From: [Actinobacillus] rossii
Lineage (GTDB): Bacteria; Pseudomonadota; Gammaproteobacteria; Enterobacterales; Pasteurellaceae
Direction: 5' to 3'
Length of the DNA stretch: 64,000 bases
Assembly (NCBI GenBank): GCA_900444965.1
Contig: UFRQ01000003.1
Coordinates: forward strand, 992,001 to 1,056,000
The notes under the pieces were generated by a model. The model did no database searches. It had not been told where the DNA came from and saw nothing but the letters and a program-made list of their open reading frames with translations. Positions 45,786 to 53,942 of this stretch are shown here, one piece after another; the first letter of the stretch is position 1; each line of letters starts with the position of its first letter. Made by a program: the position numbers and the translations under genes.

Positions 45786-47337
45786 TTAATCGCCCCAACA
45801 TATCACTAATAAAAATCGCACGAGCCAAGGTTTCTTCCAGTTGCTTGTCGTCCATATCTGCATAGAGTGTTGCCAGTTGTTCTTGTGCATACTCATAGCC
45901 ACCCTTTTGCAAGGCATCAATCACTGGCTTTAACATCGGCTCAATCATTGCCTGATAATCCGTATCGCTAGGTTCTAATTCATCAATTAGATCATCAGGA
46001 TCACGACTCACCGACAACACTGCCATTTTGCCATTCGGTTTATTGTGTAAAAGTGCGGTCGGATTTTCGACCGTTTTTCGCTCCAAAATCTCTTCATCAT
46101 CTGCCGCCACCGGCACTTGCAATTTGTCGTGTGCCCACTGGCGTGGGATGCGAAAACCTAAATCAACTAATGCCCCAAGACCCGCCCCAAAACTGGCAAT
46201 ATCTTCACTTTCAGAAATATCAAACTCAAAACGTGGAATGCGACGAGCGTCATTAAATGACTTGCAGTTAAGAGCATAAAGTGGATAAACCAAATCACGG
46301 GTAAGCGTCGCTTGCAGGCGTTTTAAGTCCGCATTGCGAATTTCTGACCGCACTTCGTTATGTACATTGCCCAACGCGTTGGTTGAGCTTGCACCGTCTG
46401 CTTGTGAGGTGAGCGTGCCGCCGAGAATGGCTTTAGACATGGATTTTTCTGCCCACTCAATCATGGTCATAAACGCCGTGCTGTCGCCTTCTGCCGCTTT
46501 TTCAAATTCAATTTCCATGCCGCGTGGAATAATGCCCCCTGCGTTATGCCCAATTTGCATCACGGCACGCAGTAAAGTATTTTTCTCATTTTGCGTTGCT
46601 CCTTCAGGGTATTTTCCCAATCTAAGTGGTAAGCCGTAGATTTCTAAAAATTCCGCAAAATCACGTGCCGAATAGTTTTTATAGATGAACGGCCATACCA
46701 ACGAACGCACCAAACCAATACGCGATAAATAGCCTGTTTTAGCTTTGGCAATATGTTTTACCCAGCCAAAAGGCTGTAAATCCACACCCTGAGTTGAGCC
46801 GTCACGCAAACGCAAGTTGTTACGCTCAAAGGTTGGGGTCATAAACCACGCAGGATCACGCCAATGCACATTGCGAATCAGTTTCAAACCGCCCAGCAAG
46901 CCTTGTTCCCACTCGATTTCTTGACAACTAAAACCTTTCAAAATGGCGTCTGTGGCATCAAAAATACAATCATCCAACCACACCGCATCTTGTAAGATTT
47001 CGTTAAGCATATCTGCATCACGCTGTTCTTCGGGCGTGGCATTACGTGGGGCGATAATTTGCCAATCTACCGCTTGAATGGCATTACGGCGTTTGCCGAT
47101 TTCCGATTGCAAGTGGGTATCCTTTTCTTCCACATCTTCGGCAAGCTCCGCCTGTGATACCAAATCCCCTTGTTCCGCTGCACGCAAAATACTTGCCGCA
47201 CGAGCAGGGGTTAGCCCACTGGTGGGGTGTTCACTGTAATGTTGCTGTAAATAGCCCAATTGGCTGTTATTTTCCGTTTGAATTTCATCATCGAACACAA
47301 AGGGATTGCCGTGAATATCTAAAATTTTACTTTGCAT
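45772..47337 (-). CDS. Portal protein, Mu gp29-like (DUF935)
   Basis: 521 residues. TPARAASILRAAEQGDLVSQ, LAEDVEEKDTHLQSEIGKRR, NAIQAVDWQII, LEIYGLPLRLGKYP and ILGGTLTSQADGASSTNALG are DUF935 marks. It forms the dodecameric ring through which DNA enters the head. It follows the terminase by 17 bases. Confidence 0.94.
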   Translation of the reverse strand: MQSKILDIHGNPFVFDDEIQTENNSQLGYLQQHYSEHPTSGLTPARAASILRAAEQGDLVSQAELAEDVEEKDTHLQSEIGKRRNAIQAVDWQIIAPRNATPEEQRDADMLNEILQDAVWLDDCIFDATDAILKGFSCQEIEWEQGLLGGLKLIRNVHWRDPAWFMTPTFERNNLRLRDGSTQGVDLQPFGWVKHIAKAKTGYLSRIGLVRSLVWPFIYKNYSARDFAEFLEIYGLPLRLGKYPEGATQNEKNTLLRAVMQIGHNAGGIIPRGMEIEFEKAAEGDSTAFMTMIEWAEKSMSKAILGGTLTSQADGASSTNALGNVHNEVRSEIRNADLKRLQATLTRDLVYPLYALNCKSFNDARRIPRFEFDISESEDIASFGAGLGALVDLGFRIPRQWAHDKLQVPVAADDEEILERKTVENPTALLHNKPNGKMAVLSVSRDPDDLIDELEPSDTDYQAMIEPMLKPVIDALQKGGYEYAQEQLATLYADMDDKQLEETLARAIFISDMLGRLNANR

Positions 47338-47354
47338 AATGTACCTACTTGCCT

Positions 47355-48917
47355 TTACACATTATCCCAATCCGAGCCGAATTGGTTGTTTAAATCGTCC
47401 ATTTCAGCGGAATTGTGGAAGAAATCTTGTTCAGCGTTGACCGCACTTTTATGTTTTGCTGGTAGTGGCGTGTATTCAATTTCGCCCCCTGTCATATAAC
47501 TGGCTCGTACCGCCATACAATAAGCGACAGCCGCATCACCGTGGCGTTTGCCTGATTTGCCTTGACTGCGAGATTTATCAATTTTCGGCACACCATTGAC
47601 CACCACAATATGCCCTTGGTCTAAAATGGTTTCTTCGTCTTGCGGAATACGAATTAAGTCCGATTCATACAAGGCTTTGTATTTCGGCATCCATTCCCGA
47701 TACCATTTATCGTTCAGCTGCACGGTTTCCACCATAGTGGATCCATAACGCAACAAGGCACTTTCCGCCAAATAACCACCGTTCCCGGTGGCATCGAACG
47801 CAGAGCCAATAAAACGGGGCAATTTCGGCAAAATAAACAACATAATTTGCTTTTGCTGGTCGTAAGGGCAGTTGCGAATTTCGAGCGTCAATTCAATATG
47901 CCGTGCCGTATTCGGCAAGCAGGCACAAACGGCAAATACTGACAGGTCGCCCACGCGGGCAAAGTCTACGCCAAAGCTGTGACGGTGGTCTTTGTTGAGG
48001 TTTTCAAGCTGTGGCAACACGTCGGTTAATAGCCATTCTGTAGTCATTACTTCGCGTTCTTGTTCGCTGTAATTGATAAATTTGTTGTCACATTCAAAAC
48101 GCAAAATGACCTTGTTTTCATCCGCCGCACGGTCAACCAACGGGCGTGGGATATAGCCACCGGAGCTTTTCTTCGGCACGCAGTAATATTCTTCTAATGC
48201 GTCATCTTCGCTTGCGGTATCTCGCAACAAGTCACGTTTCCACGCATCTTCTTTGGCTGGCGTCCATTCCTGTTTGCTCACTTGGCAAATGCGTTGATAC
48301 AAGCCTTCACGGCACGCATCATCAAGGGTGATAGTGTGGATGCTGTAGCGTTTACGCCCGGCTCGACTATCTTGGATCAGCTGATTGAAAAGATTATCCA
48401 CGCCATTGTGTGTGGAAATTAACCGCACTTTTGCCCCCCACATGGTGAGAGCCAATGCCGCTTTGAGTACTTCCGCTAATTTTTCATGAAATGCCGCCTC
48501 ATCAATACAGACAATCCCTTGCATACCACGCAAGTTTTTTGGGTTAGATGACAAGGCTTTAATTTTGTAGCCGCTGGCAAAATAAATGACATAGGTCAAA
48601 ATATCCTTGTCTTCGTCATCGAGCATTTCTTCGCAAATTTCGCCACAGGCTTGATTAAACTTCGATGTCCACATCGCACAAGCGTCAATAAACTCGCGTG
48701 CCATTTCTTTATTTGAGCCGATATAAAAAACGTCAGAACCACCGTCTGACTTTGTTCGACTTGCAATCAAAACATCATCCGCCGCCTCCGCCCAAGTTAA
48801 ACCTGTACGGCGAGATTTTTCCGCAATCTTTAACTGGCTATCGTCCGCTAACCAGCGTTTTTGATAGCCCAGTAATAATTCGTTCGGGTCAAAGGGAATA
48901 AAATCAGGTAATTTCAT
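47355..48917 (-). CDS. Large terminase subunit, Mu gp28-like
   Basis: 520 residues. The ATPase has KIAEKSRRTGLTWAEAADDV (Walker A region) and GIVCIDEAAFHE (Walker B). The nuclease half includes HSFGVDFARVGDLSVFAVC and AFDATGNGGYLAESAL with acidic residues, and KSGKRHGDAAVAYCMAVRA near the end. It packages phage DNA by headful. The start overlaps the small-subunit stop by one base. Confidence 0.93.
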   Translation of the reverse strand: MKLPDFIPFDPNELLLGYQKRWLADDSQLKIAEKSRRTGLTWAEAADDVLIASRTKSDGGSDVFYIGSNKEMAREFIDACAMWTSKFNQACGEICEEMLDDEDKDILTYVIYFASGYKIKALSSNPKNLRGMQGIVCIDEAAFHEKLAEVLKAALALTMWGAKVRLISTHNGVDNLFNQLIQDSRAGRKRYSIHTITLDDACREGLYQRICQVSKQEWTPAKEDAWKRDLLRDTASEDDALEEYYCVPKKSSGGYIPRPLVDRAADENKVILRFECDNKFINYSEQEREVMTTEWLLTDVLPQLENLNKDHRHSFGVDFARVGDLSVFAVCACLPNTARHIELTLEIRNCPYDQQKQIMLFILPKLPRFIGSAFDATGNGGYLAESALLRYGSTMVETVQLNDKWYREWMPKYKALYESDLIRIPQDEETILDQGHIVVVNGVPKIDKSRSQGKSGKRHGDAAVAYCMAVRASYMTGGEIEYTPLPAKHKSAVNAEQDFFHNSAEMDDLNNQFGSDWDNV

Positions 48918-49489
48918 TATGCAATGCCTAAAATTTGTGCTTTGATGCTTGCCACGGTGTCTTTGGAAAGTCCGGCTTGTACCACCACTTTTTCTGCGGT
49001 TTCTGCCGCTTGCTCCAACACTTCCTTACGAATTTTACGTTCACGCTCATAGTTCATACGTTGAGCCTGTTCAATACGTTGTGAAATCAAGGCGAGTTGG
49101 TTTAAGAATTTAGGATCTTTAACGCCCTTTTCATCGGCGTTTAAAGTCAATTCAAACGCCATGGTTTTCACCGCCTCCATCAGCAATTTACCAATGTCCG
49201 ATTGTGGCGTTTCGCCTAGTTGTTTCGTCCAAATTTCGGCAATTTCACGGCTTTGGCGGATTTTTGCCCCAAACTGTTCCATACGGTTGGCGTAGCGATT
49301 TAAGCCTGTTTTGCTTAAACAATAGCTTTCATCTAGCCCACAATCACGAATAAGCTCATTGATTTCTTCTAAAATCTGCGTTTGCGAAAACTGCTTGTCA
49401 CGCAACATCATCGCCAGTTGCGTTTTGATGTTCGGTGGCAATAAATCCACTTTACTGGCACGTCCACGAGTTGTTTTATTCATTGTCAA
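48917..49489 (-). CDS. DUF3486 protein, probable small terminase subunit
   Basis: 190 residues. RGRASKVDLLPPNIKTQLAM, QFSQTQILEEINELIRDCGL and LSKTGLNRYANRMEQFG match DUF3486, present next to the large terminase in Mu-like phages. The N-terminal helix-turn-helix suggests DNA recognition. It ends exactly where the terminase begins. Confidence 0.88.
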   Translation of the reverse strand: MTMNKTTRGRASKVDLLPPNIKTQLAMMLRDKQFSQTQILEEINELIRDCGLDESYCLSKTGLNRYANRMEQFGAKIRQSREIAEIWTKQLGETPQSDIGKLLMEAVKTMAFELTLNADEKGVKDPKFLNQLALISQRIEQAQRMNYERERKIRKEVLEQAAETAEKVVVQAGLSKDTVASIKAQILGIA

Positions 49490-49492
49490 CTC

Positions 49493-49795
49493 CTAACGAA
49501 AACCATCAATAAGCGGATTTTTCTTCACACCTTCTGCGGTTGCTTGGTTTTGGCTCACATCAAAACCGCGTGCGGTCAGTTTGGCGATAAACAAATAACC
49601 GCAGTCTTCTAAGCTCACTAAACCTTGCTCTTCCAACCAACGTAATTGCGTACGTACCAAATCACGACTAATGCGGTGACCGTATAAATTCAAGCAGTCC
49701 TGTAACACTTCATCGTTTGCCGTGTTGTTATTCACAGCTAAACTGTGCAAAATCAACATTCGTTGGTCTTGAATTAAAATATCTTTCAATGCCAT
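49493..49795 (-). CDS. Winged-helix phage protein upstream of terminase
   Basis: 100 residues. DQRMLILHSLAVNNNTANDE, HRISRDLVRTQLRWLEEQGL and VSLEDCGYLFIAKLTARGFD describe a small winged helix, conserved in Mu-like phages before the small terminase. It may regulate or support packaging. Function unproven. Confidence 0.78.
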   Translation of the reverse strand: MALKDILIQDQRMLILHSLAVNNNTANDEVLQDCLNLYGHRISRDLVRTQLRWLEEQGLVSLEDCGYLFIAKLTARGFDVSQNQATAEGVKKNPLIDGFR

Positions 49796-49799
49796 TTCA

Positions 49800-50141
49800 T
49801 CATTCCTTTAATTTCGCCTCTAACAATAAGCCTAACTGATAGCTAATACTGTCCACTTGCTTGCCTGTGGCTTTGGTGTCACCTTTCACATCCGTCACCA
49901 GTGTTTTTAACCGTTCCACATCCACCGCAGACGGCAAGTTTTCCACTTTGGTTTCAAGGGCGGTTAATCGGTTTTCATGGGTTTTGGCTAAATCAATTAG
50001 CTGCCCCATATCCTGTCGAACATCCGATTTCTTCGCGTATTTGCTGTCAAGTTTGAGCCAAAAGCCACCTGCAAAAATCGTCCCTACCGCTGAAATCACC
50101 CCAAGATTTGCTCGAATAAAATCAGAAATATCGGTCATCAT
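49800..50141 (-). CDS. DUF2730 membrane protein
   Basis: 113 residues from one of two adjacent ATGs (50141 or 50138) overlapping the TraR-like stop. One membrane segment (LGVISAVGTIFAGGFWLKLD) is followed by a coiled coil (LAKTHENRLTALETKVENL). DUF2730 proteins sit at this place in FluMu-type phages. The role is unknown. Confidence 0.78.
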   Translation of the reverse strand: MMTDISDFIRANLGVISAVGTIFAGGFWLKLDSKYAKKSDVRQDMGQLIDLAKTHENRLTALETKVENLPSAVDVERLKTLVTDVKGDTKATGKQVDSISYQLGLLLEAKLKE

Positions 50142-50365
50142 TTCATATACTCCCAATCTTCTTGGCATTGGATACAACGAATCGCCAACGGCACAGCACG
50201 TAATCGTTGAATAGGGATAGGTAAACCACAATCCACGCAATCACGTCCCTTGAGAGCGATAATCTCAATCTCATCATCGGACAGTTTTGTCTCTAATCTT
50301 GGTGCTAATTGCATTTCAAGCAACACTTCATTTTGTGCTTGTGCAATATCAACTACATCACTCAT
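50138..50365 (-). CDS. DksA/TraR-type zinc finger protein
   Basis: 75 residues. The C4 zinc finger is CVDCGLPIPIQRLRAVPLAI followed by RCIQCQEDWE, the TraR/DksA C-terminal pattern. TraR binds in the RNA polymerase secondary channel and mimics DksA with ppGpp. A phage copy may redirect host transcription during late growth. Overlaps both neighbours. Confidence 0.87.
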   Translation of the reverse strand: MSDVVDIAQAQNEVLLEMQLAPRLETKLSDDEIEIIALKGRDCVDCGLPIPIQRLRAVPLAIRCIQCQEDWEYMK

Positions 50366-50564
50366 TTAGTTCCTTTTGAGGTTCACAAATAGCACGATAG
50401 GTCGCATTGTGAACCGAGATTTGTCTTAATGTTTCCGTGGTATCTTGGCGACTTGCCTTAATTACCCCAAAGCCTTCACAAGCGGTATTAGTCACGTAAG
50501 TCGCCCGTTGCGTGCAACCCATCAATAAGCTTGCTACGATCACTAGCAATAGATTTCGTTTCAT
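50358..50564 (-). CDS. Rz1-like outer-membrane spanin lipoprotein
   Basis: 68 residues with a lipoprotein signal (LLLVIVASLLMGC; Cys near residue 17). The gene overlaps the 3' end of the Rz-like gene in another frame, the usual nested Rz/Rz1 layout. It is probably the outer-membrane half of a spanin that fuses the two membranes at lysis. Little sequence conservation is expected. Confidence 0.72.
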   Translation of the reverse strand: MKRNLLLVIVASLLMGCTQRATYVTNTACEGFGVIKASRQDTTETLRQISVHNATYRAICEPQKELNE

Positions 50565-50766
50565 TGTCTTTTCTCACTTTCGCATTTTTCACTTGGGTTT
50601 CAGCTACCGCTTTTTGCATTTGTAATTGCTCATTTTTAGCGGTTAATTCCCCATTGGTTTTTAATACACGCTCAATTTCATCATTGGCTTGCTTGAGCTT
50701 AAACAACGCATAGCCCACCGCCACCGCCACCACACCGGCAACAAGTAACATCAAATTCATCATCAT
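50488..50766 (-). CDS. Rz-like inner-membrane spanin (DUF2681-like)
   Basis: 92 residues with one N-terminal membrane segment (LMLLVAGVVAVAVGYALFKL) and a long coiled coil (TNGELTAKNEQLQMQKAVAE). It is placed between the holin-like gene and the Rz1-like gene, which it overlaps by 77 bases. It matches the i-spanin layout. Confidence 0.78.
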   Translation of the reverse strand: MMMNLMLLVAGVVAVAVGYALFKLKQANDEIERVLKTNGELTAKNEQLQMQKAVAETQVKNAKVRKDNETKSIASDRSKLIDGLHATGDLRD

Positions 50767-50987
50767 TCGCCCCCTTTGTAGGATTTAAAGGCACTGACCG
50801 CCCCTTTGGTTGCCGCCGTCCCCACACAAGCAAACAAGAACGTGCTGAATAACTCTGGCACATAAGTCTTATCCATATAAACCGAATACAGCATTACACC
50901 TGTGGCGGCTACAAAGCCTAAAAACTGAATGGTGCTTGTGGTGGATAAACGACCGTCTTCGTTGCTAACTAACTCTTTTAATGCCAT
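50763..50987 (-). CDS. Holin-like membrane protein (DUF2644-like)
   Basis: 74 residues with two hydrophobic segments (IQFLGFVAATGVMLYSVYM and FSTFLFACVGTAATKGAV). It lies 2 bases after the endolysin stop, so it is the best holin candidate. DUF2644 members occur in FluMu at this site. Experimental holin activity is not known to me. Confidence 0.72.
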   Translation of the reverse strand: MALKELVSNEDGRLSTTSTIQFLGFVAATGVMLYSVYMDKTYVPELFSTFLFACVGTAATKGAVSAFKSYKGGE

Positions 50988-50989
50988 AT

Positions 50990-51532
50990 TTACCCCTTAA
51001 ACAAATGATCCACATTCACAATGTCTTCGCTGTCTAACCAGCTCCACACATCAAAGCAAGGGCAATCTTTTAACCATTCATTTTTGGTAATTTTGCCGTC
51101 TCCGTTGAGATCAGGGCTTAAATCACGATGTCCACAAATGCGAGCACTGGGATGGTTTGCCTCTAACTCTCGTAATAACTTATGCAAGGCGTGCCATTGT
51201 TTTTCCGTGTATTCGCCGTGATTTTTGCCTTGTGCGGTAATACCGCCCACAAGACAAATACCAATGGAACCGGTGTTATGCCCTTTCACATGCGCACCCA
51301 CTTCACCCACTGCACGCCCGGTTTCCACGGTGCCGTCAGTATCAATCACAAAGTGATAGCCGATATGTTTTAAGTGTGGATTAAATTGCTTGGTTCGCCA
51401 TTCGGTTCGTTGATAACCACGTGCTTTGTGCCAGTCGTCAATGCGTTGGGCTGCGGTTTGTTTCGATGTGCGTAATGATTTGCCGTTCTGCGTGGCAGAG
51501 CAGTGGATAACGATTTTGTTAATCGTGGACAT
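50990..51532 (-). CDS. Endolysin, N-acetylmuramoyl-L-alanine amidase
   Basis: 180-residue amidase_2/PGRP domain. Zinc ligands are the His of KIVIHCSATQ and of ICGHRDLSPD, with a later Cys (DCPCFD); GAHVKGHNTGSIGICLVGG is the core. An insertion reads DLNGDGKITKNE, an exact EF-hand-type calcium loop. It cleaves peptidoglycan amide bonds at lysis and has no signal peptide, so it needs the holin. Its ribosome-binding site GGGAG (51544-51540) lies in the 3' arm of a 14-bp hairpin. Confidence 0.93.
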   Translation of the reverse strand: MSTINKIVIHCSATQNGKSLRTSKQTAAQRIDDWHKARGYQRTEWRTKQFNPHLKHIGYHFVIDTDGTVETGRAVGEVGAHVKGHNTGSIGICLVGGITAQGKNHGEYTEKQWHALHKLLRELEANHPSARICGHRDLSPDLNGDGKITKNEWLKDCPCFDVWSWLDSEDIVNVDHLFKG

Positions 51533-51538
51533 AAAAAA

Positions 51539-51572
51539 ACTCCCTTTAAAGCGTCATTGCTTTAAAGAGAGT
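51539..51572 (-). promoter_or_regulatory. Hairpin-terminator that also hides the endolysin ribosome-binding site
   Basis: On the minus strand ACTCTCTTTAAAGC (51572-51559) pairs with GCTTTAAAGGGAGT (51552-51539) over AATGAC, followed by seven T and then the ATG. It has the form of a terminator, and its 3' arm contains GGGAG. A transcript coming from upstream carries both arms; one starting at the candidate late promoter (about 51563) lacks most of the 5' arm and leaves GGGAG free. Confidence 0.7.
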
Positions 51573-51613
51573 GTAGCGAATAAGGGGTTGAATTGAGTTT
51601 GCGGAAAATTAGA
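51570..51613 (-). promoter_or_regulatory. Candidate late promoter P_lys
   Basis: On the minus strand TTTTCCGCAAACTCAATTC is followed, 17 bases after CTCAA, by TACACT as -10. The box and its spacing are shared with 43200-43243 before gene I. It lies immediately downstream of mor, whose product is the likely activator. Transcription would begin inside the hairpin. Confidence 0.65.
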
Positions 51614-51617
51614 GTGA

Positions 51618-52043
51618 TTAAACAAAGGGTAATTCAGGTTGATTACGCCGTCTAAACAGACTGCGTTGCACCCGAATAATCTCATAAATTTGCGTTTGCG
51701 ACAAACGGTATTTGCGGATCAGCTCGTGGACATTATTGCCCGTGAACTCTTGGTAAATCTGGGCATCACGTAAAGCGATTTTCAAACGGTCGCCTGAGGG
51801 CATATAAATGGTTTGGCCGCCAAGATAATGGGCAATCACGCCTGTAATTTTGCCGGCTTGCACTTTGGCGGCTTTATCTTCCAAACCTTGACGGCATAAT
51901 TCTGTACGCACCACTTCTACCAAATCCGCCAAGGTACTCGGCCAAATATTAGCGATTTCTACATCGGGAATATGATCTAAATTATCAAACAACGCCCCCA
52001 CAAAAGCGTGGTCTTCGGCAAAAAGATCGGTTTGCTTATCCAT
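51618..52043 (-). CDS. Mor-family transcription activator
   Basis: 141 residues from the ATG at 52043 (GGGGGAATAAA site). DHIPDVEIANIWPSTLADLV and GGQTIYMPSGDRLKIALRDA match the Mor dimerisation domain; HELIRKYRLSQTQIYEIIR is the DNA-binding helix-turn-helix. In Mu, Mor turns on C, and C the late promoters. I see only one Mor/C-family gene here, so this protein may do both jobs. Confidence 0.9.
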   Translation of the reverse strand: MDKQTDLFAEDHAFVGALFDNLDHIPDVEIANIWPSTLADLVEVVRTELCRQGLEDKAAKVQAGKITGVIAHYLGGQTIYMPSGDRLKIALRDAQIYQEFTGNNVHELIRKYRLSQTQIYEIIRVQRSLFRRRNQPELPFV

Positions 52044-52155
52044 TTTATTCCCCCAGTTTAATCCGTCATAAATAAATGATAGCAAAACTATTCCGCTATG
52101 CGTGGAATTTTTTCACCGCACTTTTTAAGGGAAATTACTTAACATAATGAATTTA

Positions 52156-52184
52156 AAAACAAAAACCGCCATTTCTGGCGGTTA
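52156..52184 (-). terminator. Early-operon terminator after the RdgC-like gene
   Basis: On the minus strand AACCGCC and GGCGGTT pair over AGAAAT and are followed by TTTGTTTTT. The 110 bases between it and mor hold a USS (AAAGTGCGGT) and a dyad around CGCATAGCG, and should contain the mor promoter. The same CGCATAGCG recurs near 43330. Confidence 0.85.
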
Positions 52185-52205
52185 AAAAAGTTTTTTACGC
52201 AGTTG

Positions 52206-53135
52206 TTATACAAAACTTTCAAGCTTTGTACCATCAACAAATTCAAGTACCGTACTTTCTGCCGTTTTGAGCAACATATCAAATTGTCTATCTAGATATT
52301 CAATTAAAATAGCTGCTTTGGCGACTGTCTTGCTGCTGTTAAGTTGTCTTGCAACATCGGCGTATTCCGTAAACTTCATTGAACGGATTTTTAATGCTGC
52401 ATCTAACTTAAATTTCACCACAAAATTTGTACCGTTATCAAATCGCATTTGTGCGGATTGTACGCGATAATCATCTTGCAAAGCGCCATCTGCTTGTTTA
52501 CGTTTATCTTCGCTGTCTAGGTGATGCAACTCTAAATACATCACATCAATGCCATTACGTTTACGCAAGGTTGCTACATTTTCAAAATGTAAATGTTTAA
52601 ACATTGGCGTGTAATCCGCGAGATATTTCATTAAACGGGCATTTAACCCTAATTTTTCATCAGAAACCACCACACTTCTAAAACCGGCTAAACCAAAAGC
52701 ATGAATGAGACTACTTAATGCGGTACGGCAGTTTTTCGAGTTTTTATTGACAATCAACAGCTCTTTTTCCGGACTATAAAACACATTCATGGTTTCACTG
52801 GATGCAGGAACACAGTGATATAAATGGATTTTAGCGGTTTGCACCCATTCCTTTTCTGTTTGTTCTTCAGTAAACTTTTGTTTTAACTCAAAAACCTTCG
52901 CATTGATTAATTCTTTGGTGATATGTTTGTAGGTAACACGCAATGTAAAGAAATACCCCTGTTCCAGCTGATGGACTTTCTTGCCTGTGATTGGGTTTGT
53001 AACGACTTCCACTGAAAAACCATCGCCACGATCTTCATCTTTAGCATTTTCAATCACATCCACAAACTTATCAGTCGGGAACTTAATGCTATAAATCGCA
53101 CATTGGTTCATTTGGATAAAATCACTATTTTTCAT
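52206..53135 (-). CDS. Phage RdgC-family recombination-associated protein
   Basis: 309 residues from an ATG with AGGAG. The order of features follows E. coli RdgC: LKQKFTEEQTEKEW then a region with IHLYHCVPASSETMNVFYSP like the Rdg strand pair, ELLIVNKNSKNCRTALSSLI like the VDCASAKKAEDTLALL segment, and a C-terminal FAD-like block TEYADVARQLNSSK. RdgC is a ring-forming DNA-binding protein that restrains RecA. It sits between GemA and Mor; no Mu Gam homologue is visible, so it may take over end protection. Similarity is by eye. Confidence 0.75.
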   Translation of the reverse strand: MKNSDFIQMNQCAIYSIKFPTDKFVDVIENAKDEDRGDGFSVEVVTNPITGKKVHQLEQGYFFTLRVTYKHITKELINAKVFELKQKFTEEQTEKEWVQTAKIHLYHCVPASSETMNVFYSPEKELLIVNKNSKNCRTALSSLIHAFGLAGFRSVVVSDEKLGLNARLMKYLADYTPMFKHLHFENVATLRKRNGIDVMYLELHHLDSEDKRKQADGALQDDYRVQSAQMRFDNGTNFVVKFKLDAALKIRSMKFTEYADVARQLNSSKTVAKAAILIEYLDRQFDMLLKTAESTVLEFVDGTKLESFV

Positions 53136-53619
53136 TTTGTTTCTCCTGTGGGTTTAAAATAGGGTTTTCTGTTCGTTTTCGCCATTGTTTCAACCGTTCT
53201 AAAACAATACTCGCCATTTGGTCATTCAACGATTGCACATTAAGCACAATGGGTTGATTTCGGCTTTCTAAAATCGGGTTCGCAACGCTGTGAACCCATT
53301 TATTTAACGCCTGTTCTGAGCCGTCTCGAATAATGCCTTGCTTGTGCATTTCAATCCAAATCGCACGGATTTTTGTCGCAATATTGCTTTTTTTAACCGC
53401 ACTTTTTGAGCTTGGTGAGTGTTGACGTTTTACGGTTTTCTTAAAGCCTTTTTGCTCCAACTCGTGCATTACTTTCATTAATTCCGTGACGCTCATTGCC
53501 TTGGTGCTACCCTTGCCTGTTAGTCGTTCCAACATTGCACGATAGCTAAATTCATCCATTGCTAGTTTTTGTTTGGCAATGTGTATGAGCTGGATTAGCT
53601 TTGGTTTGGTGTAGTGCAT
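53125..53619 (-). CDS. GemA / Mu gp16-like regulator (DUF1018)
   Basis: 164 residues from the ATG at 53619 (GAGGCG site), overlapping the end of the preceding gene. KLIQLIHIAKQKLAMDEFSY, RAMLERLTGKGSTKAMSVTE and MHELEQKGFKK are DUF1018 marks. In Mu, GemA affects host gene expression and DNA supercoiling. Its 3' end overlaps the RdgC-like start. Confidence 0.88.
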   Translation of the reverse strand: MHYTKPKLIQLIHIAKQKLAMDEFSYRAMLERLTGKGSTKAMSVTELMKVMHELEQKGFKKTVKRQHSPSSKSAVKKSNIATKIRAIWIEMHKQGIIRDGSEQALNKWVHSVANPILESRNQPIVLNVQSLNDQMASIVLERLKQWRKRTENPILNPQEKQNEK

Positions 53620-53623
53620 AAAG

Positions 53624-53932
53624 TCACGCCTCAAAAAAAGTATCGTTTTCTTCTAATAAAGACTCATCAAATTTAATCTCATCAATGACATCTTTTAACG
53701 CTAAAAAAATAGCGGATTTCGTTTTTTCCATTCCTTTATCTCGGTCTAACAAAAAGACCATTTGGTCACCATTTAATAAATCACGGTAAAACTCTACTTC
53801 ATCAAATGTGTCACCTTCCCAATCAAAACGCCCAATCTTGCCACCTAAAACATCTGTTTTGGCATTAATCACAAGATTATCTTTATCGCATTCATCTTCA
53901 AAAATCACTTCTACACATACTTTTACTTCCAT
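53624..53932 (-). CDS. Hypothetical acidic early protein
   Basis: 102 residues, strongly acidic (VIFEDECDKDNLVINAKTDV, FDEVEFYRDLLNGDQMVFLL). It has a good AGGAGAAAAAT site. I recognise no family. It is in the early operon between a small coiled-coil ORF and GemA. An acidic early phage protein could be a DNA mimic or inhibitor, but nothing here shows that. Confidence 0.7.
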   Translation of the reverse strand: MEVKVCVEVIFEDECDKDNLVINAKTDVLGGKIGRFDWEGDTFDEVEFYRDLLNGDQMVFLLDRDKGMEKTKSAIFLALKDVIDEIKFDESLLEENDTFFEA

Positions 53933-53942
53933 ATTTTTCTCC

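Noticed and set aside
52206..53135. Mu Gam homologue
   Set aside because: The length and the order of motifs fit RdgC, not the roughly 174-residue Gam.
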